From assembly GCF_018070075.1 (NCBI RefSeq), contig NZ_JAGPXE010000015.1, positions 62,001 to 126,000 on the forward strand: a stretch of DNA of 64,000 bases. Reading direction: 5' to 3'. The notes under the pieces were generated by a model. It was given only the letters and a program-made list of their open reading frames with translations. It did no database searches and was not told the DNA's origin. The stretch comes from Saccharopolyspora endophytica. GTDB lineage: Bacteria > Actinomycetota > Actinomycetes > Mycobacteriales > Pseudonocardiaceae. The translations under genes and the position numbers were made by a program. Positions 15,087 to 27,328 of the stretch are shown in pieces (the stretch's first letter is position 1; the number at the start of each line of letters is the position of its first letter).

Positions 15087-15878
15087 ATGGCCAACGTGGG
15101 TGCTCTGCTGGACGACATGTGCGTGGAAGGCGACGAGCTCGACGAACTCGTCGCCGAACTGGACGAGGAGCAGTGGGCGCTCCCCACGCCCGCCGAGGGG
15201 TGGACGATCGCGCACCAGATCGCCCACCTGGCCTGGACCGACGACGTGGCGCTGCTGTCGGCGACGGATGCCGACGCCTTCGCCGCCGTCGTGGACGAGG
15301 CCGCGCGCAACCCCCTCGGCTTCGTCGACGAAGGCGCCGAGGAACGCGCCCGCGCCCGGCCCGCCGACCTGATCTCGACCTGGCGCCTCGGTCGCGCCCG
15401 GCTCGCCGAAGCGCTGCGCGGCGTCGAGGACGGGCGCAAGCTCCCCTGGTTCGGACCGCCGATGGGCGTCGGTTCGATGGCCACCGCACGGCTGATGGAG
15501 ACCTGGGCGCACGGCCAGGACATCGCCGACGCGCTCGGCGTCACCCGCACGCCCACCGCGCGGCTCCGCAACGTCGCGCACATCGGCGTGCGCACCCGCG
15601 ACTTCGCCTACGCCACCCACGCCCAGACCCCACCGACCGAACCGTTCCGCGTCGAACTGGTCGGTCCCGGCGGGGAAGCGTGGGAGTGGGGCCCGGCCGA
15701 CGCCGCACAGCGGATCACCGGTCCCGCGCTGGACTTCTGCCTGCTCGTCACCCAGCGGCGCCACCCCGACGACCTCGCCGTCGAGACCGTCGGCGCCGAC
15801 GCCGCGCACTGGCTGACCATCGCGCAGGCGTTCGCCGGTGCCCCCGGCCACGGCCGGAAGCCGGGGCAGCACTCGTGA
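15087..15878 (+). CDS. TIGR03084-type DinB/maleylpyruvate-isomerase-fold metal-binding protein
   Basis: A 263-aa protein with the DinB/MDMPI four-helix fold at the N-terminus. The opening pattern 'W-T-I-A-H-Q-I-A-H-L-A-W' (His43, His47) and 'METWAHGQD' (His142, Asp145) supply the usual metal ligands. It matches my memory of the TIGR03084 actinobacterial subfamily. Related proteins use metal plus mycothiol or another thiol, but the role of this subfamily is not known. The ATG at 15087 was chosen over a TTG at 15051 that lies inside the palindrome. It is first in the operon, with a GTGA overlap to the AtuA-like gene, so it likely handles an intermediate or thiol conjugate of the same pathway. 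Confidence 0.82.
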   Translation: MANVGALLDDMCVEGDELDELVAELDEEQWALPTPAEGWTIAHQIAHLAWTDDVALLSATDADAFAAVVDEAARNPLGFVDEGAEERARARPADLISTWRLGRARLAEALRGVEDGRKLPWFGPPMGVGSMATARLMETWAHGQDIADALGVTRTPTARLRNVAHIGVRTRDFAYATHAQTPPTEPFRVELVGPGGEAWEWGPADAAQRITGPALDFCLLVTQRRHPDDLAVETVGADAAHWLTIAQAFAGAPGHGRKPGQHS

Positions 15879-17581
15879 TCGGCGCCGACCCCGAACTCCT
15901 CCGGATCGGCAACTGCTCCGGCTTCTACGGCGATCGGCTCTCCGCGATGCGCGAGATGCTCACCGGCGGCGAGCTCGACGTGCTCACCGGCGACTACCTG
16001 GCCGAGCTGACGATGCTCATCCTCGGTCGCGACCGGCTCAAGGACCCCGATCTCGGCTACGCCAAGACCTTCCTGCGCCAGCTGGAGGAGTGCCTCGGCC
16101 TCGCCTCGGAGCGGGGTGTGCGGATCGTGGCCAACGCCGGTGGCGCGAACCCCGCCGGTCTCGCCGCGCGGATCCGCGAGCTCACCGACCGGCTCGGGCT
16201 GGACGTGTCGGTCGCGCACGTCGAGGGCGACGACCTGACCGCGCGCGCCGCCGAACTCGACCTCGGCTCACCCCTGGTCGCCAACGCCTACCTCGGCTGC
16301 TGGGGCATCGCGGAATGCCTGAACGCCGGTGCCGACGTGGTGGTCACCGGAAGGGTCACCGACGCCTCGGTCATCGTCGGACCCGCCGCGGCCCACTTCG
16401 GCTGGGATCGCACCGACCACGACGCGCTCGCGGGAGCCGTCGCCGCGGGTCACGTCATCGAGTGCGGCACGCAGGCCACCGGCGGCAACTACGCGTTCTT
16501 CACCGAGATCGCCGACCTGACCCGGCCCGGTTTCCCGATCGCCGAACTGCGGCGGGACGGGTCGAGCGTGATCACCAAGCACCCCGGCACCGGTGGCGCG
16601 GTCACCGTCGACACCGTGACCGCGCAGCTGATGTACGAGGTCCAGGACGCGCGTTACGCGGGACCGGACGTCACGACCAGGCTCGACACCGTCGAGATCG
16701 GCCAGGACGGCACCGATCGGGTTCGGATCAGCAGCACGCGCGGCGAAGCCCCGCCGCCGGAGCTCAAGGTCTCGCTCAACGGCCTCGGCGGGTTCCGCAA
16801 CGAGATGGCCTTCGTCCTCACGGGCCTGGACGTCGAGGCCAAGGCCGAACTCGCGCAACGCCAGCTGGAAGCCGGGCTGGTCCGGCGACCGGCCGAGCTC
16901 ACCTGGACGCTGTCGCGGCTCGACCGGCCCGACGCCGACACCGAGGAGCGGGCGAGCGCGATCCTGCGCTGCGTGGTGCGAGATCCCGACCAGGACGTGG
17001 TGGGGCGCGCGTTCTCCGGCGTGGCCGTGGAGATGGCGCTGGCGAGCTACCCCGGGTGCAGCCTCACCAGCGTCCCCGGCAAGGCCTCCCCGTACGGGGT
17101 GTTCACCGCGGGGTACGTCGACCAGGCCCAGGTGCCGCACGTCGCGGTGCTCCCCGGCGGCGAGCGCGTCGACGTGCCACCGGCCTCGGAGACCCGACGG
17201 CTGGAGGCGCTGCCCGAACCCGCTCTGCCGCAACCGCTTCCGGACGGACCCAGCAGGCGGGTCCCGCTGGGCACGTTCGTGGCCGCGCGCAGCGGCGACA
17301 AGGGCGGCAACGCCAACGTCGGCGTGTGGGTGCGCACCGAGCAGCAGTGGCGCTGGCTGGCGCACGCGCTCACCGTCGACCGCCTGCGCACCCTGCTCCC
17401 GGAGGCCGCCGAGCTGCCCATCACCCGCACGGTGCTGCCCAACCTGCGGGCGCTGAACTTCGTCGTGGAGGGCATCCTCGGCGAAGGTGCGGCGTCCCAA
17501 GCCCGTTTCGACCCCCAGGCCAAGGGACTCGGCGAATGGCTGCGGTCCCGGCACATCGACGTTCCGGAGGCGCTGCTGTGA
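15875..17581 (+). CDS. AtuA-like protein (DUF1446, acyclic terpene utilisation family)
   Basis: A 568-aa protein of the AtuA/DUF1446 family. The N-terminal half carries the family's glycine-rich 'RIGNCSGFYGDR', 'GDYLAELTMLIL' and 'NAGGANPAGLAARI' stretches. The C-terminal segment 'ARSGDKGGNANVGVWV' is the conserved AtuA end domain. AtuA is essential for citronellol/geraniol breakdown in Pseudomonas, but its chemistry is not settled. Start is the GTG at 15875 (GTGA overlap with the previous stop), and the stop overlaps the acyl-CoA dehydrogenase GTG. Its presence with an acyl-CoA carboxylase and two dehydrogenases argues for a branched acyl-CoA or terpenoid acid pathway. Confidence 0.87.
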   Translation: MIGADPELLRIGNCSGFYGDRLSAMREMLTGGELDVLTGDYLAELTMLILGRDRLKDPDLGYAKTFLRQLEECLGLASERGVRIVANAGGANPAGLAARIRELTDRLGLDVSVAHVEGDDLTARAAELDLGSPLVANAYLGCWGIAECLNAGADVVVTGRVTDASVIVGPAAAHFGWDRTDHDALAGAVAAGHVIECGTQATGGNYAFFTEIADLTRPGFPIAELRRDGSSVITKHPGTGGAVTVDTVTAQLMYEVQDARYAGPDVTTRLDTVEIGQDGTDRVRISSTRGEAPPPELKVSLNGLGGFRNEMAFVLTGLDVEAKAELAQRQLEAGLVRRPAELTWTLSRLDRPDADTEERASAILRCVVRDPDQDVVGRAFSGVAVEMALASYPGCSLTSVPGKASPYGVFTAGYVDQAQVPHVAVLPGGERVDVPPASETRRLEALPEPALPQPLPDGPSRRVPLGTFVAARSGDKGGNANVGVWVRTEQQWRWLAHALTVDRLRTLLPEAAELPITRTVLPNLRALNFVVEGILGEGAASQARFDPQAKGLGEWLRSRHIDVPEALL

Positions 17582-18722
17582 ACCCGTGGGACGACGACGA
17601 GCGGCGCGTGCTGCGCGACACCGCGCGCCGCTTCGTCGAGACCGAGGTCCTGCCGCACCAGGACCAGTGGGAGCGCGAGGGTCAACTGCCCCGCCGGCTG
17701 CACGAGAAGGCCGGTGCGCTGGGCCTGCTCGGCGCCGCGCTGCCCGTCGAGGTCGGCGGTGGCGGCGGTGACCTCATCGACGCCGCGGTCATCGCCGAGG
17801 AGATGCACTACGCCGGCTGCTCCGGCGGCACCTTCGCCTCGCTGTTCACCTGCGGAATCGCGGTGCCGCACATGGCTTCCGCCGGTGATCCGCGGCAGAT
17901 CGAGCGCTGGGTGAGACCGACGCTGGCCGGGGACAAGATCGGGTCGCTGGCCATCACCGAACCCGGTGGCGGTTCCGACGTCGGTCACCTGCGCACCCGC
18001 GCGGACCGCGACGGCGACCACTACGTGGTCAACGGCGCCAAGACGTTCATCACCTCGGGCTGCCGCGCCGACTACGTCGTCACCGCCGTGCGCACCGGCG
18101 ACGACGGCGCGGGCGGGGTGTCGTTGCTGGTGGTGGAGAAGGACGCGCCGGGGTTCACCGTCTCCCGCAAGCTGGAGAAGATGGGCTGGCACGCCTCCGA
18201 CACCGCCGAGCTCTCCTTCACCGACGTCCGCGTCCCGGCGGAGAACCTGGTGGGACCGGAGAACTCCGGCTTCCTCCACATCGCCCAGGCGTTCCTCAGC
18301 GAACGCCTCTCGCTGGCGGTGCAGGCCTACGCCAGCGCGCAGCGCTGCCTGGACCTGGCCGAGCAGTGGTGCCGCGACCGGGAGACCTTCGGCCGCGCGC
18401 TGATCACCCGGCAGGCCGTGCAGAACACGCTCACCGAGATGGCCCGCAAGATCGACGTCGCCCGCGTCTACACCCGGCGGCTGGCCGAACGCGCCGTCGC
18501 CGGTGAGCAGGACCTGACCGTCGAGGTGTGCTTCGCCAAGAACACCGCGGTGGAAGCCGGCGAGTGGGTCGCCCACCAGGCGTTGCAGCTGTTCGGCGGG
18601 CTCGGCTACATGCGCGAGTCCGAGGTCGAGCGCCAGTACCGGGACATGCGCATCCTCGGCATCGGCGGCGGGACCACCGAGATCATGACCGGACTGGCGG
18701 CGAACCGATTGGGGTACCGAGA

Positions 18723-18726
<4 letters not shown>
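17578..18726 (+). CDS. Acyl-CoA dehydrogenase (first)
   Basis: A 382-aa FAD acyl-CoA dehydrogenase, of typical length. FAD/substrate signatures are 'SLAITEPGGGSDVGHLRTRA' in the middle domain, 'GAKTFITSG', and 'QLFGGLGYMRESEVERQYRD' in the C-terminal domain. The catalytic base is expected at Glu368 in GGGTTEIM, the short/medium-chain position. It introduces an alpha-beta double bond in an acyl-CoA, passing electrons to ETF. GTG start at 17578 overlaps the AtuA-like stop; its stop overlaps the carboxylase ATG. Placed just before the carboxylase subunits, it probably makes the enoyl-CoA that is carboxylated (citronellyl-CoA or isovaleryl-CoA type chemistry), an inference from operon order. Confidence 0.92.
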
Positions 18727-20321
<1,595 letters not shown>

Positions 20322-20333
20322 GGTCCTGAAGCG

Positions 20334-22324
<1,991 letters not shown>

Positions 22325-22328
<4 letters not shown>

Positions 22329-23485
22329 GCTTCATCGAGACCGACGAGCGCAAGGAGCTGCGCGCTTCCGTCGCCAAGCTCGCCCAGCGCTACAACCACG
22401 TCGACTACGTGCTGCCCAAGGCGCGCCGGCACGAACCGCTCACCGAGCTCTGGTCCGAGGCGGGCAGGCTCGGGTTCCTCGGCGTCAACATCCCCGAGGA
22501 GTACGGCGGCGGCGGTGCCGGGATCTACGAACTCGCGCTGGTGCAGGAAGAACTCGCAGCCCAGGGCGCCGGGCTGCTGCTGGTCGTGGTCTCCCCCGCG
22601 ATCTGCGGCACGATCATCACCAAGTACGGCACGCCCGAGCAGAAGCAGCGCTGGCTGCCCGGCCTCGCCGACGCCACCACCACGATGGTCTTCGCCATCA
22701 CCGAACCGGACGCGGGCTCGAACTCGCACCACATCACCACCACCGCGCGCCGCGACGGCGACGACTGGATCCTGCAGGGCCAGAAGGTGTTCATCTCCGG
22801 CGTCGACCAGGCCGACGCGGTGCTGGTCGTCGCCCGCACCGAGGACTCCCGCACCGGCAAGCTCAAGCCCGCGCTGTTCGTCGTGCCCACCGGCACGCCG
22901 AACTTCGTGGCGCAGCCGATGGAGATGGACATCATCGCCCCGGACCGGCAGTTCACGCTGTTCCTCGACGACGTGCGGCTGCCCGCGGACGCGCTGGTCG
23001 GCGAGGAGGACGCGGCGCTGATGCAGCTGTTCTCCGGGCTCAACCCGGAACGCATCCTCGGCGCCGCCCTGGCTACCGGCATGGGCCGCTACGCGCTGAC
23101 CACGGCCGTCGACTACGCCAACCAGCGGCAGGTCTGGAAGACCCCGATCGGCGCGCACCAGGGCATCGCCCACCCGCTGGCGCAGCACAAGATCGAGGTG
23201 GAGCTGGCCAAGGTGATGATGCAGAAGGCCGCCACGCTCTACGACGAGGGTCTGGACCTGGAAGCCGCCGAGGCGGCGAACATGGCCAAGTACGCGGCCG
23301 CCGAGGCAAGCATCGCCGCTCTGGACCGCGCCATCCAGACCCACGGCGGTTCCGGCCTGACGGCCGAGCACGGCTTGGCCGCGATGCTCGGCGCCGCCCG
23401 CATCGCCCGGGTCGCTCCGGTCAGCCGTGAAATGATCCTCAACTACGTGGCCCAGCACAGCCTGGGTCTGCCGAAGTCGTACTGA
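22325..23485 (+). CDS. Acyl-CoA dehydrogenase (second)
   Basis: A 386-aa acyl-CoA dehydrogenase with 'MVFAITEPDAGSNSHHITTTA', 'LQGQKVFISG' and a C-terminal 'QTHGGSGLTAEHGLAAMLGAARIARVAPVSREMI' region. The catalytic glutamate is expected at Glu369 in VSREM; the usual GT/GS dipeptide before it is changed to a PVS context, so substrate preference may be unusual. The DAGSNSHH segment is also less common than DAGSDV. It overlaps the carboxylase alpha gene by four bases and is the last enzyme of the operon. It is well diverged from the first dehydrogenase of the operon and likely acts at another step or chain length. Confidence 0.92.
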
Positions 23486-23513
23486 GCCGGATCCGGTCAG
23501 CACCGGTGGGGGG

Positions 23514-24122
23514 ATGAGGAGAATGTCGTCGCGCGAGCCGAAGCAGGACCGCAGCCGGGCGACGCGGCAACGCCTGCTGGAAGCGACCATCGACTGCCTG
23601 GCCGACCAGGGCTGGGAGGCCACGACGGTCACCGCCGCGGCGCAGCGCGCGGGTGTGTCGCGCGGTGCGGCGCAGCACCACTTCCCGGCTCGCGAGGACC
23701 TCATCACCGCGGCCCTGGAGCACATGTTCGACGCGCGGATGGCCGAGATCCGCGCGGAGAGCACCCGGCTGCCCGAAGGGCCGGGACGGACCGAGTTCGT
23801 GGTCTCCAGGGTCGTCGACCACTACACGGGCGAGCTGTTCAAGGCCGCCCTCCAGGTCTGGACGGCGGCCGCCGCGGACCCGTCCCTGCGGGAGCGGATC
23901 GTGCCGCTGGAGGCGAAGTTCGGCCGGACGGTCCACCAGACGGCGATCGAGCTGCTCGGCGCCGACGACAGCGACCCGACCACCCGACGCCTCGTCCAGG
24001 CCACCCTCGACCTCGCCCGCGGACTCGGCCTCGCCGACGTCCTCACCGACGACTCCGCGCGGCGCCGGAACATCGTCACCCAGTGGGCGGCGACCCTGCA
24101 CGCCGCTCTCCCCCAGTCCTGA
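23514..24122 (+). CDS. TetR-family regulator of the acyl-CoA operon
   Basis: A 202-aa TetR repressor with an N-terminal helix-turn-helix (about residues 15-60, 'TRQRLLEATIDCLADQG...GAAQHHFPAREDL') and a helical ligand domain. It lies 28 bases after the second acyl-CoA dehydrogenase, so it is probably co-transcribed and self-limiting. The likely binding site is the palindrome 15039-15056 before the operon; no second copy is seen next to this gene. Start is ATG 23514 or ATG 23523, and neither has an ideally spaced ribosome site. The ligand is presumably a pathway acyl-CoA. Confidence 0.88.
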   Translation: MRRMSSREPKQDRSRATRQRLLEATIDCLADQGWEATTVTAAAQRAGVSRGAAQHHFPAREDLITAALEHMFDARMAEIRAESTRLPEGPGRTEFVVSRVVDHYTGELFKAALQVWTAAAADPSLRERIVPLEAKFGRTVHQTAIELLGADDSDPTTRRLVQATLDLARGLGLADVLTDDSARRRNIVTQWAATLHAALPQS

Positions 24123-24128
24123 AAGTGA

Positions 24129-24179
24129 CGAAGGGCCCGCGACTCCCGCACGTGGTGCGCGGAAGTCGCGGGCCCTTCG
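24129..24179. terminator. Bidirectional terminator between convergent genes
   Basis: CGAAGGGCCCGCGACT (24129-24144) is the perfect complement of 24164-24179, a 16-bp stem with a 19-base loop that can pair further. It lies seven bases after the TetR stop and 12 bases before the end of the opposing transpeptidase gene. Confidence 0.85.
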
Positions 24180-24191
24180 CAGGTTCTCCGC

Positions 24192-24650
24192 TTACGGGAC
24201 GACCTGGACCTCGTCGCCGACCTGGAGCTTGTCGAAGAAGACCGTGGAGGACTTCTTCGACAGGTGGACGCAGCCCGCGGAGCGCTCGGTGAGGCTGCCC
24301 TGGTGGAACGCGACGCCGGTGTTGGTGAAGAACACCGAGTTCGGCATCGGTGCGTCGAATTCCTTGCTGTGGTGGTCCTTGTCCTTCCACGTCACGTGGA
24401 AGACGCCGGCCGGGGTGGGGCTCTCCGGGCGGCCGCCCAGCGCCGAGGCCTCGCCGTAGTAGACCTCGCCGGCGCGGATCAGCCACGCGCGGTTCTGCGA
24501 AAGGCTCACGCACGCATGCGCGGTCGCCGTGCACGGCGTGCCGGGGACGAGCTCGGGGGCCGGCGCCGGTTCTGCCGCCGCGCTGCCCGCGCCGAGCGGC
24601 AGCACGGTGGCCGCAGCGGTCACCGACACCATCGCGATCCTGCTTAACAT
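24192..24650 (-). CDS. Secreted L,D-transpeptidase (YkuD domain)
   Basis: A 152-aa exported protein: signal peptide about 1-28 (LSRIAMVSVTAAATVLPLG region, AAAEP end) followed by a minimal YkuD domain. The catalytic signature is intact: FHQGS (His116) and SAGCVHLS with nucleophile Cys127. The usual R after the catalytic Cys motif is His here (GCVHL). Such enzymes make 3-3 cross-links in peptidoglycan or attach proteins. I used the ATG at 24648-24650, preceded by GGGAGAG, rather than the upstream TTG. The domain is shorter than typical mycobacterial LDTs and lacks their Ig-like domains. It shares orientation with the NlpC/P60 gene, but a 162-base gap suggests its own promoter. Confidence 0.9.
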   Translation of the reverse strand: MLSRIAMVSVTAAATVLPLGAGSAAAEPAPAPELVPGTPCTATAHACVSLSQNRAWLIRAGEVYYGEASALGGRPESPTPAGVFHVTWKDKDHHSKEFDAPMPNSVFFTNTGVAFHQGSLTERSAGCVHLSKKSSTVFFDKLQVGDEVQVVP

Positions 24651-24812
24651 GGGCTCTCCCAACGTTCTCCGCCTCGCCCGGAACCTCGGTTCACGCGAGG
24701 ACGGGACCAGGGACCTGGCTTTCAGTGATCATGCCAGCACACACTGTAGCGGAGCCGATTTCGGTGCGGTCGCGAAATGCCGGAACTCCACCCGCTGCGC
24801 CCAACCGGCCTG

Positions 24813-25847
24813 TCAGCCGGCGACGCGACGCACCGAGTGGACCTCACCCATGTACTCGACCTCTTCGACGGTGACGTCCTGGCCCTCGGTCGGGGCGTGC
24901 ACGATCTTGCCGTTGCCGATGTAGATGCCGTCGTGGCTGGCGGAGCTGTAGAAGAAGACGATGTCGCCGGGCTTCATCTCCGACTGCGACACCGAGCGGC
25001 CGGCCGACACCTGCGAGCGCGTCGAGCCCGGCAGGTCGACGCCCGCCTGCTTGTAGGCCCACTGCACCAGCCCCGAGCAGTCGAACTCCTCGGGGCCCTT
25101 GGCTCCGAACACGTACGGCGAGCCCTGCTTGCCCAGGGCGGCGTTGACCGCCTTGATCGCCGCACCCGAACCGGCGAGCTGACCCACGGCGCTCTCCACG
25201 CCGGACAGCGCGTCCTTGTCCTTCTCGCTGAGCTCGTTGTACTGCTGCTTGACCTTGGCGACCTGGGAGTCCATCTCCTTCTTGCGGCCGGCGATGTCGC
25301 CCTCCAGCCGCGCGGCGTCGGACTCGGCCTTGGCGGCACCGGCGCGCGCGTCCCATGCCTGGCGGCGGGCGCTCTCCGCGCGGTGCGTGGCGTCGGCGTA
25401 GGCGCGCACGGACTCGGAGTTGTGCTGCGCCATCAGGTCGAGCGTGGAGGCCCGGTCCAGGAACGCGTCCGGGGTCTCGCTGCCGAGGACCGCGGCGATC
25501 GAGTTCATCTGCGAGCCCTTGTAGGAGGCCTTGCTCAGCCGGTCGACCTGGCCGCGCAGCTGCTCCTCCTGCACGCGCGCTTCGCCGGCGACCCGGTCCG
25601 CCTGCTGGGCTTCGGCGTTGAACCGGTCGAGGTCGTGGCGCTTGGCCGCGTGATCGTCCTGCGCCTTCTTGTAGTCCTCGGTGATCACCTCGGCCTGGCG
25701 GGACAGCTCGCGCAGCTTCTGCGCCGCCTGCGACGCCTCGCCCGACTCGGGCTCAGCGGTGGCCGGGGTGCTGCCGAGCATCACGGTGGAGAGCGCGGCA
25801 GCCGCCACCAACGCGGTGCGCCTCGGAGTTGGGTTGGCGTTCGACAT
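24813..25847 (-). CDS. Secreted NlpC/P60 peptidoglycan endopeptidase with coiled coil (RipC-like)
   Basis: A 344-aa exported protein. The signal peptide is about 1-31 (STPATAEP end). Residues about 37-225 form long helical coiled coils rich in Glu, Lys, Gln and Ala, like RipC/CwlO-type regulators of hydrolase activity. The C-terminal NlpC/P60 domain has nucleophile Cys257 (FDCSGLVQW), His305 (ASHDGIYIG) and His317 (KIVHAP). It should cleave D-Glu-mDAP bonds in stem peptides during growth or division. The coiled coil is typical of partners of FtsEX-type complexes, though none lies nearby. The ATG is 25847. Many relatives carry a c-di-AMP riboswitch in the leader; I could not find one convincingly here. 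Confidence 0.92.
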   Translation of the reverse strand: MSNANPTPRRTALVAAAALSTVMLGSTPATAEPESGEASQAAQKLRELSRQAEVITEDYKKAQDDHAAKRHDLDRFNAEAQQADRVAGEARVQEEQLRGQVDRLSKASYKGSQMNSIAAVLGSETPDAFLDRASTLDLMAQHNSESVRAYADATHRAESARRQAWDARAGAAKAESDAARLEGDIAGRKKEMDSQVAKVKQQYNELSEKDKDALSGVESAVGQLAGSGAAIKAVNAALGKQGSPYVFGAKGPEEFDCSGLVQWAYKQAGVDLPGSTRSQVSAGRSVSQSEMKPGDIVFFYSSASHDGIYIGNGKIVHAPTEGQDVTVEEVEYMGEVHSVRRVAG

Positions 25848-26315
25848 GGGGAGCCGATCACTCCTTCGAGTGGGTACTGCGGCAATGGGCGGTCACCCTA
25901 GATCCCCGCCGCTGGACCTCCCGGAACCGGGCGAAGCACCCGCCATCCGGCCGTGCGCAGGAGAAACGGATCAAGTGGCGGGCGGTCGTCCGCGTGGTGG
26001 GGACCGCTGGCAGATCGTGATCCTTCGCACCGCCGGAATCCGCTAACGCCGGGCTGCCCTGGAACGACGTGGCGCGGCGTCCGGCGGAACCCGCTGCGAC
26101 ACAGGGACGCCGCCGATGGCGCGCCCGGTCCAGAGGCGTTGCGTAGTCCCGCCAAAGTGGTCTAGACCCATTGACTCTGTGGCGTGGTGCACATACTTTC
26201 CACCGCGCCGGTAGCGGAGATCTCCGCAGTGCGAAATCCGGGGCCGAGCGCGCCGCGCTTCCGGATCGATTCACGACCCGACCGACAGGCCGGGTCGCCA
26301 TGAGGGGAGAACCCT
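25848..26315. other. 468-base divergent intergenic region
   Basis: No convincing gene is seen. It should contain the leader of the NlpC/P60 gene (reading left) and the promoter of the first GH18-like gene (reading right). The only clear element is the rightward sigma-70-type promoter at 26171-26199. The minus-strand leader includes a TAGGGT at 25892-25897 without a matching -35. Several short GC-rich repeats could fold, but none matches a known riboswitch. Confidence 0.5.
26171..26199 (+). promoter_or_regulatory. Sigma-70-type promoter before the GH18-like pair
   Basis: TTGACT (26171-26176), a 17-base spacer and TACTTT (26194-26199) closely match the housekeeping consensus. Transcription should start near 26206, leaving a leader of about 110 bases before the GTG at 26316. 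Confidence 0.65.
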
Positions 26316-27311
26316 GTGACGAGGAAACCGATCCGCTGGGCGGCGCTGGCCGCCGGCCTGCTGATGCTGCCGATCGCCGGAGCCATGACGGCGCAGGCCG
26401 CGCCCGGTGAGCTCAAGGCCGCGCCGTACTACATGCCGCTGGACAACGAACCGCAGGACATCGCCGAGGCGATCCAGACCAGCGGGCAGAAGGACTACAT
26501 CTTCGCCTTCGCCCTGGCCCCCTCCACCGACTCCTGCACCCCCACCTGGGACGGCAAGGTCGGCCAGGAGATCGCCACCGACACCGCCGTGAAGGCCAAG
26601 GCCGACGCGGTGCGCGCCGCGGGCGGCAACATCTCGGTGTCCTTCGGCGGCTACAACGGCATCGAGCTCGCGACCGCGTGCGCCGACGCCACCGCCCTGG
26701 CGGACGCTTACCAGCAGGTCATCGACAAGTACGAACTGACGCACATCGACCTCGACATCGAGGGCGACGACCTCGGCGACGTGGCAGGCGAGACCAAGCG
26801 CTTCGAAGCCATCAAGATGCTCAAGGAGCGCAACCCCGACCTGCACGTCACGTTGACGCTGCCGATGACCACCGTCGGGCTCAACGAAGCGGGCAAGGCC
26901 GAGATCCAGCGCGCCAAGGACATGGGCGCCGAGATCGACCTGTTCAAGATCATGGACTTCGACTACGGCGGCCCCGGGCAGGACATGGCCAACAGCGCCA
27001 TCTCGGTCGCCGAGGCGTTCCACAAGCAGCTGCGCGAGCTGCACCCCGAGTTCGACGACGCCGCGGCCTACGCGCGCACCGGCGTGATCCTCATGAACGG
27101 TCACACCGACCAGCCGTCCGAGCTGTTCACGCCGGACACCTTCCGCGCGCTGCTGGACTACGCCGAGCAGAAGCAGATCGGCCGCCTCTCCTACTGGGCG
27201 CTCAACCGCGACCGCGTCTGCACCCAGCCCGGCGGATGGGCTGACGGCAAGTGCAGCAGCGTCGAGCAGCAGCCCTACGAATTCACCAAGATCATCGCCG
27301 AGTTCCAGTGA
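26316..27311 (+). CDS. Secreted GH18-like (chitinase-type) glycosidase
   Basis: A 331-aa exported protein with a signal peptide of about 29 residues (TAQAAP end) and a single GH18-type TIM barrel, no carbohydrate module. The strand-4 motif is complete: HIDLDIEG gives Asp145, Asp147 and catalytic Glu149 (DxDxE). Strand 6 offers MDFDYGG with Asp214, Asp216 and Tyr217, the stabilising residues used in substrate-assisted catalysis. 'VSFGGYNG' matches the SxGG strand-3 motif. It likely hydrolyses chitin-like or other GlcNAc-containing glycans outside the cell. GTG start at 26316 follows AGGGGAGA. A paralogue follows after 17 bases. Confidence 0.88.
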   Translation: MTRKPIRWAALAAGLLMLPIAGAMTAQAAPGELKAAPYYMPLDNEPQDIAEAIQTSGQKDYIFAFALAPSTDSCTPTWDGKVGQEIATDTAVKAKADAVRAAGGNISVSFGGYNGIELATACADATALADAYQQVIDKYELTHIDLDIEGDDLGDVAGETKRFEAIKMLKERNPDLHVTLTLPMTTVGLNEAGKAEIQRAKDMGAEIDLFKIMDFDYGGPGQDMANSAISVAEAFHKQLRELHPEFDDAAAYARTGVILMNGHTDQPSELFTPDTFRALLDYAEQKQIGRLSYWALNRDRVCTQPGGWADGKCSSVEQQPYEFTKIIAEFQ

Positions 27312-27328
27312 GCCCCCGGAGTAGCACC

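Noticed and set aside
25848..26160. Possible c-di-AMP (ydaO-type) riboswitch before the NlpC/P60 gene, as in many actinobacteria
   Set aside because: The conserved blocks (GGGGACC, GGGGTGAATC, GACAGCTAAC) are not found in order on the minus strand. A faint GCTAAC on the plus strand has the wrong orientation and context.
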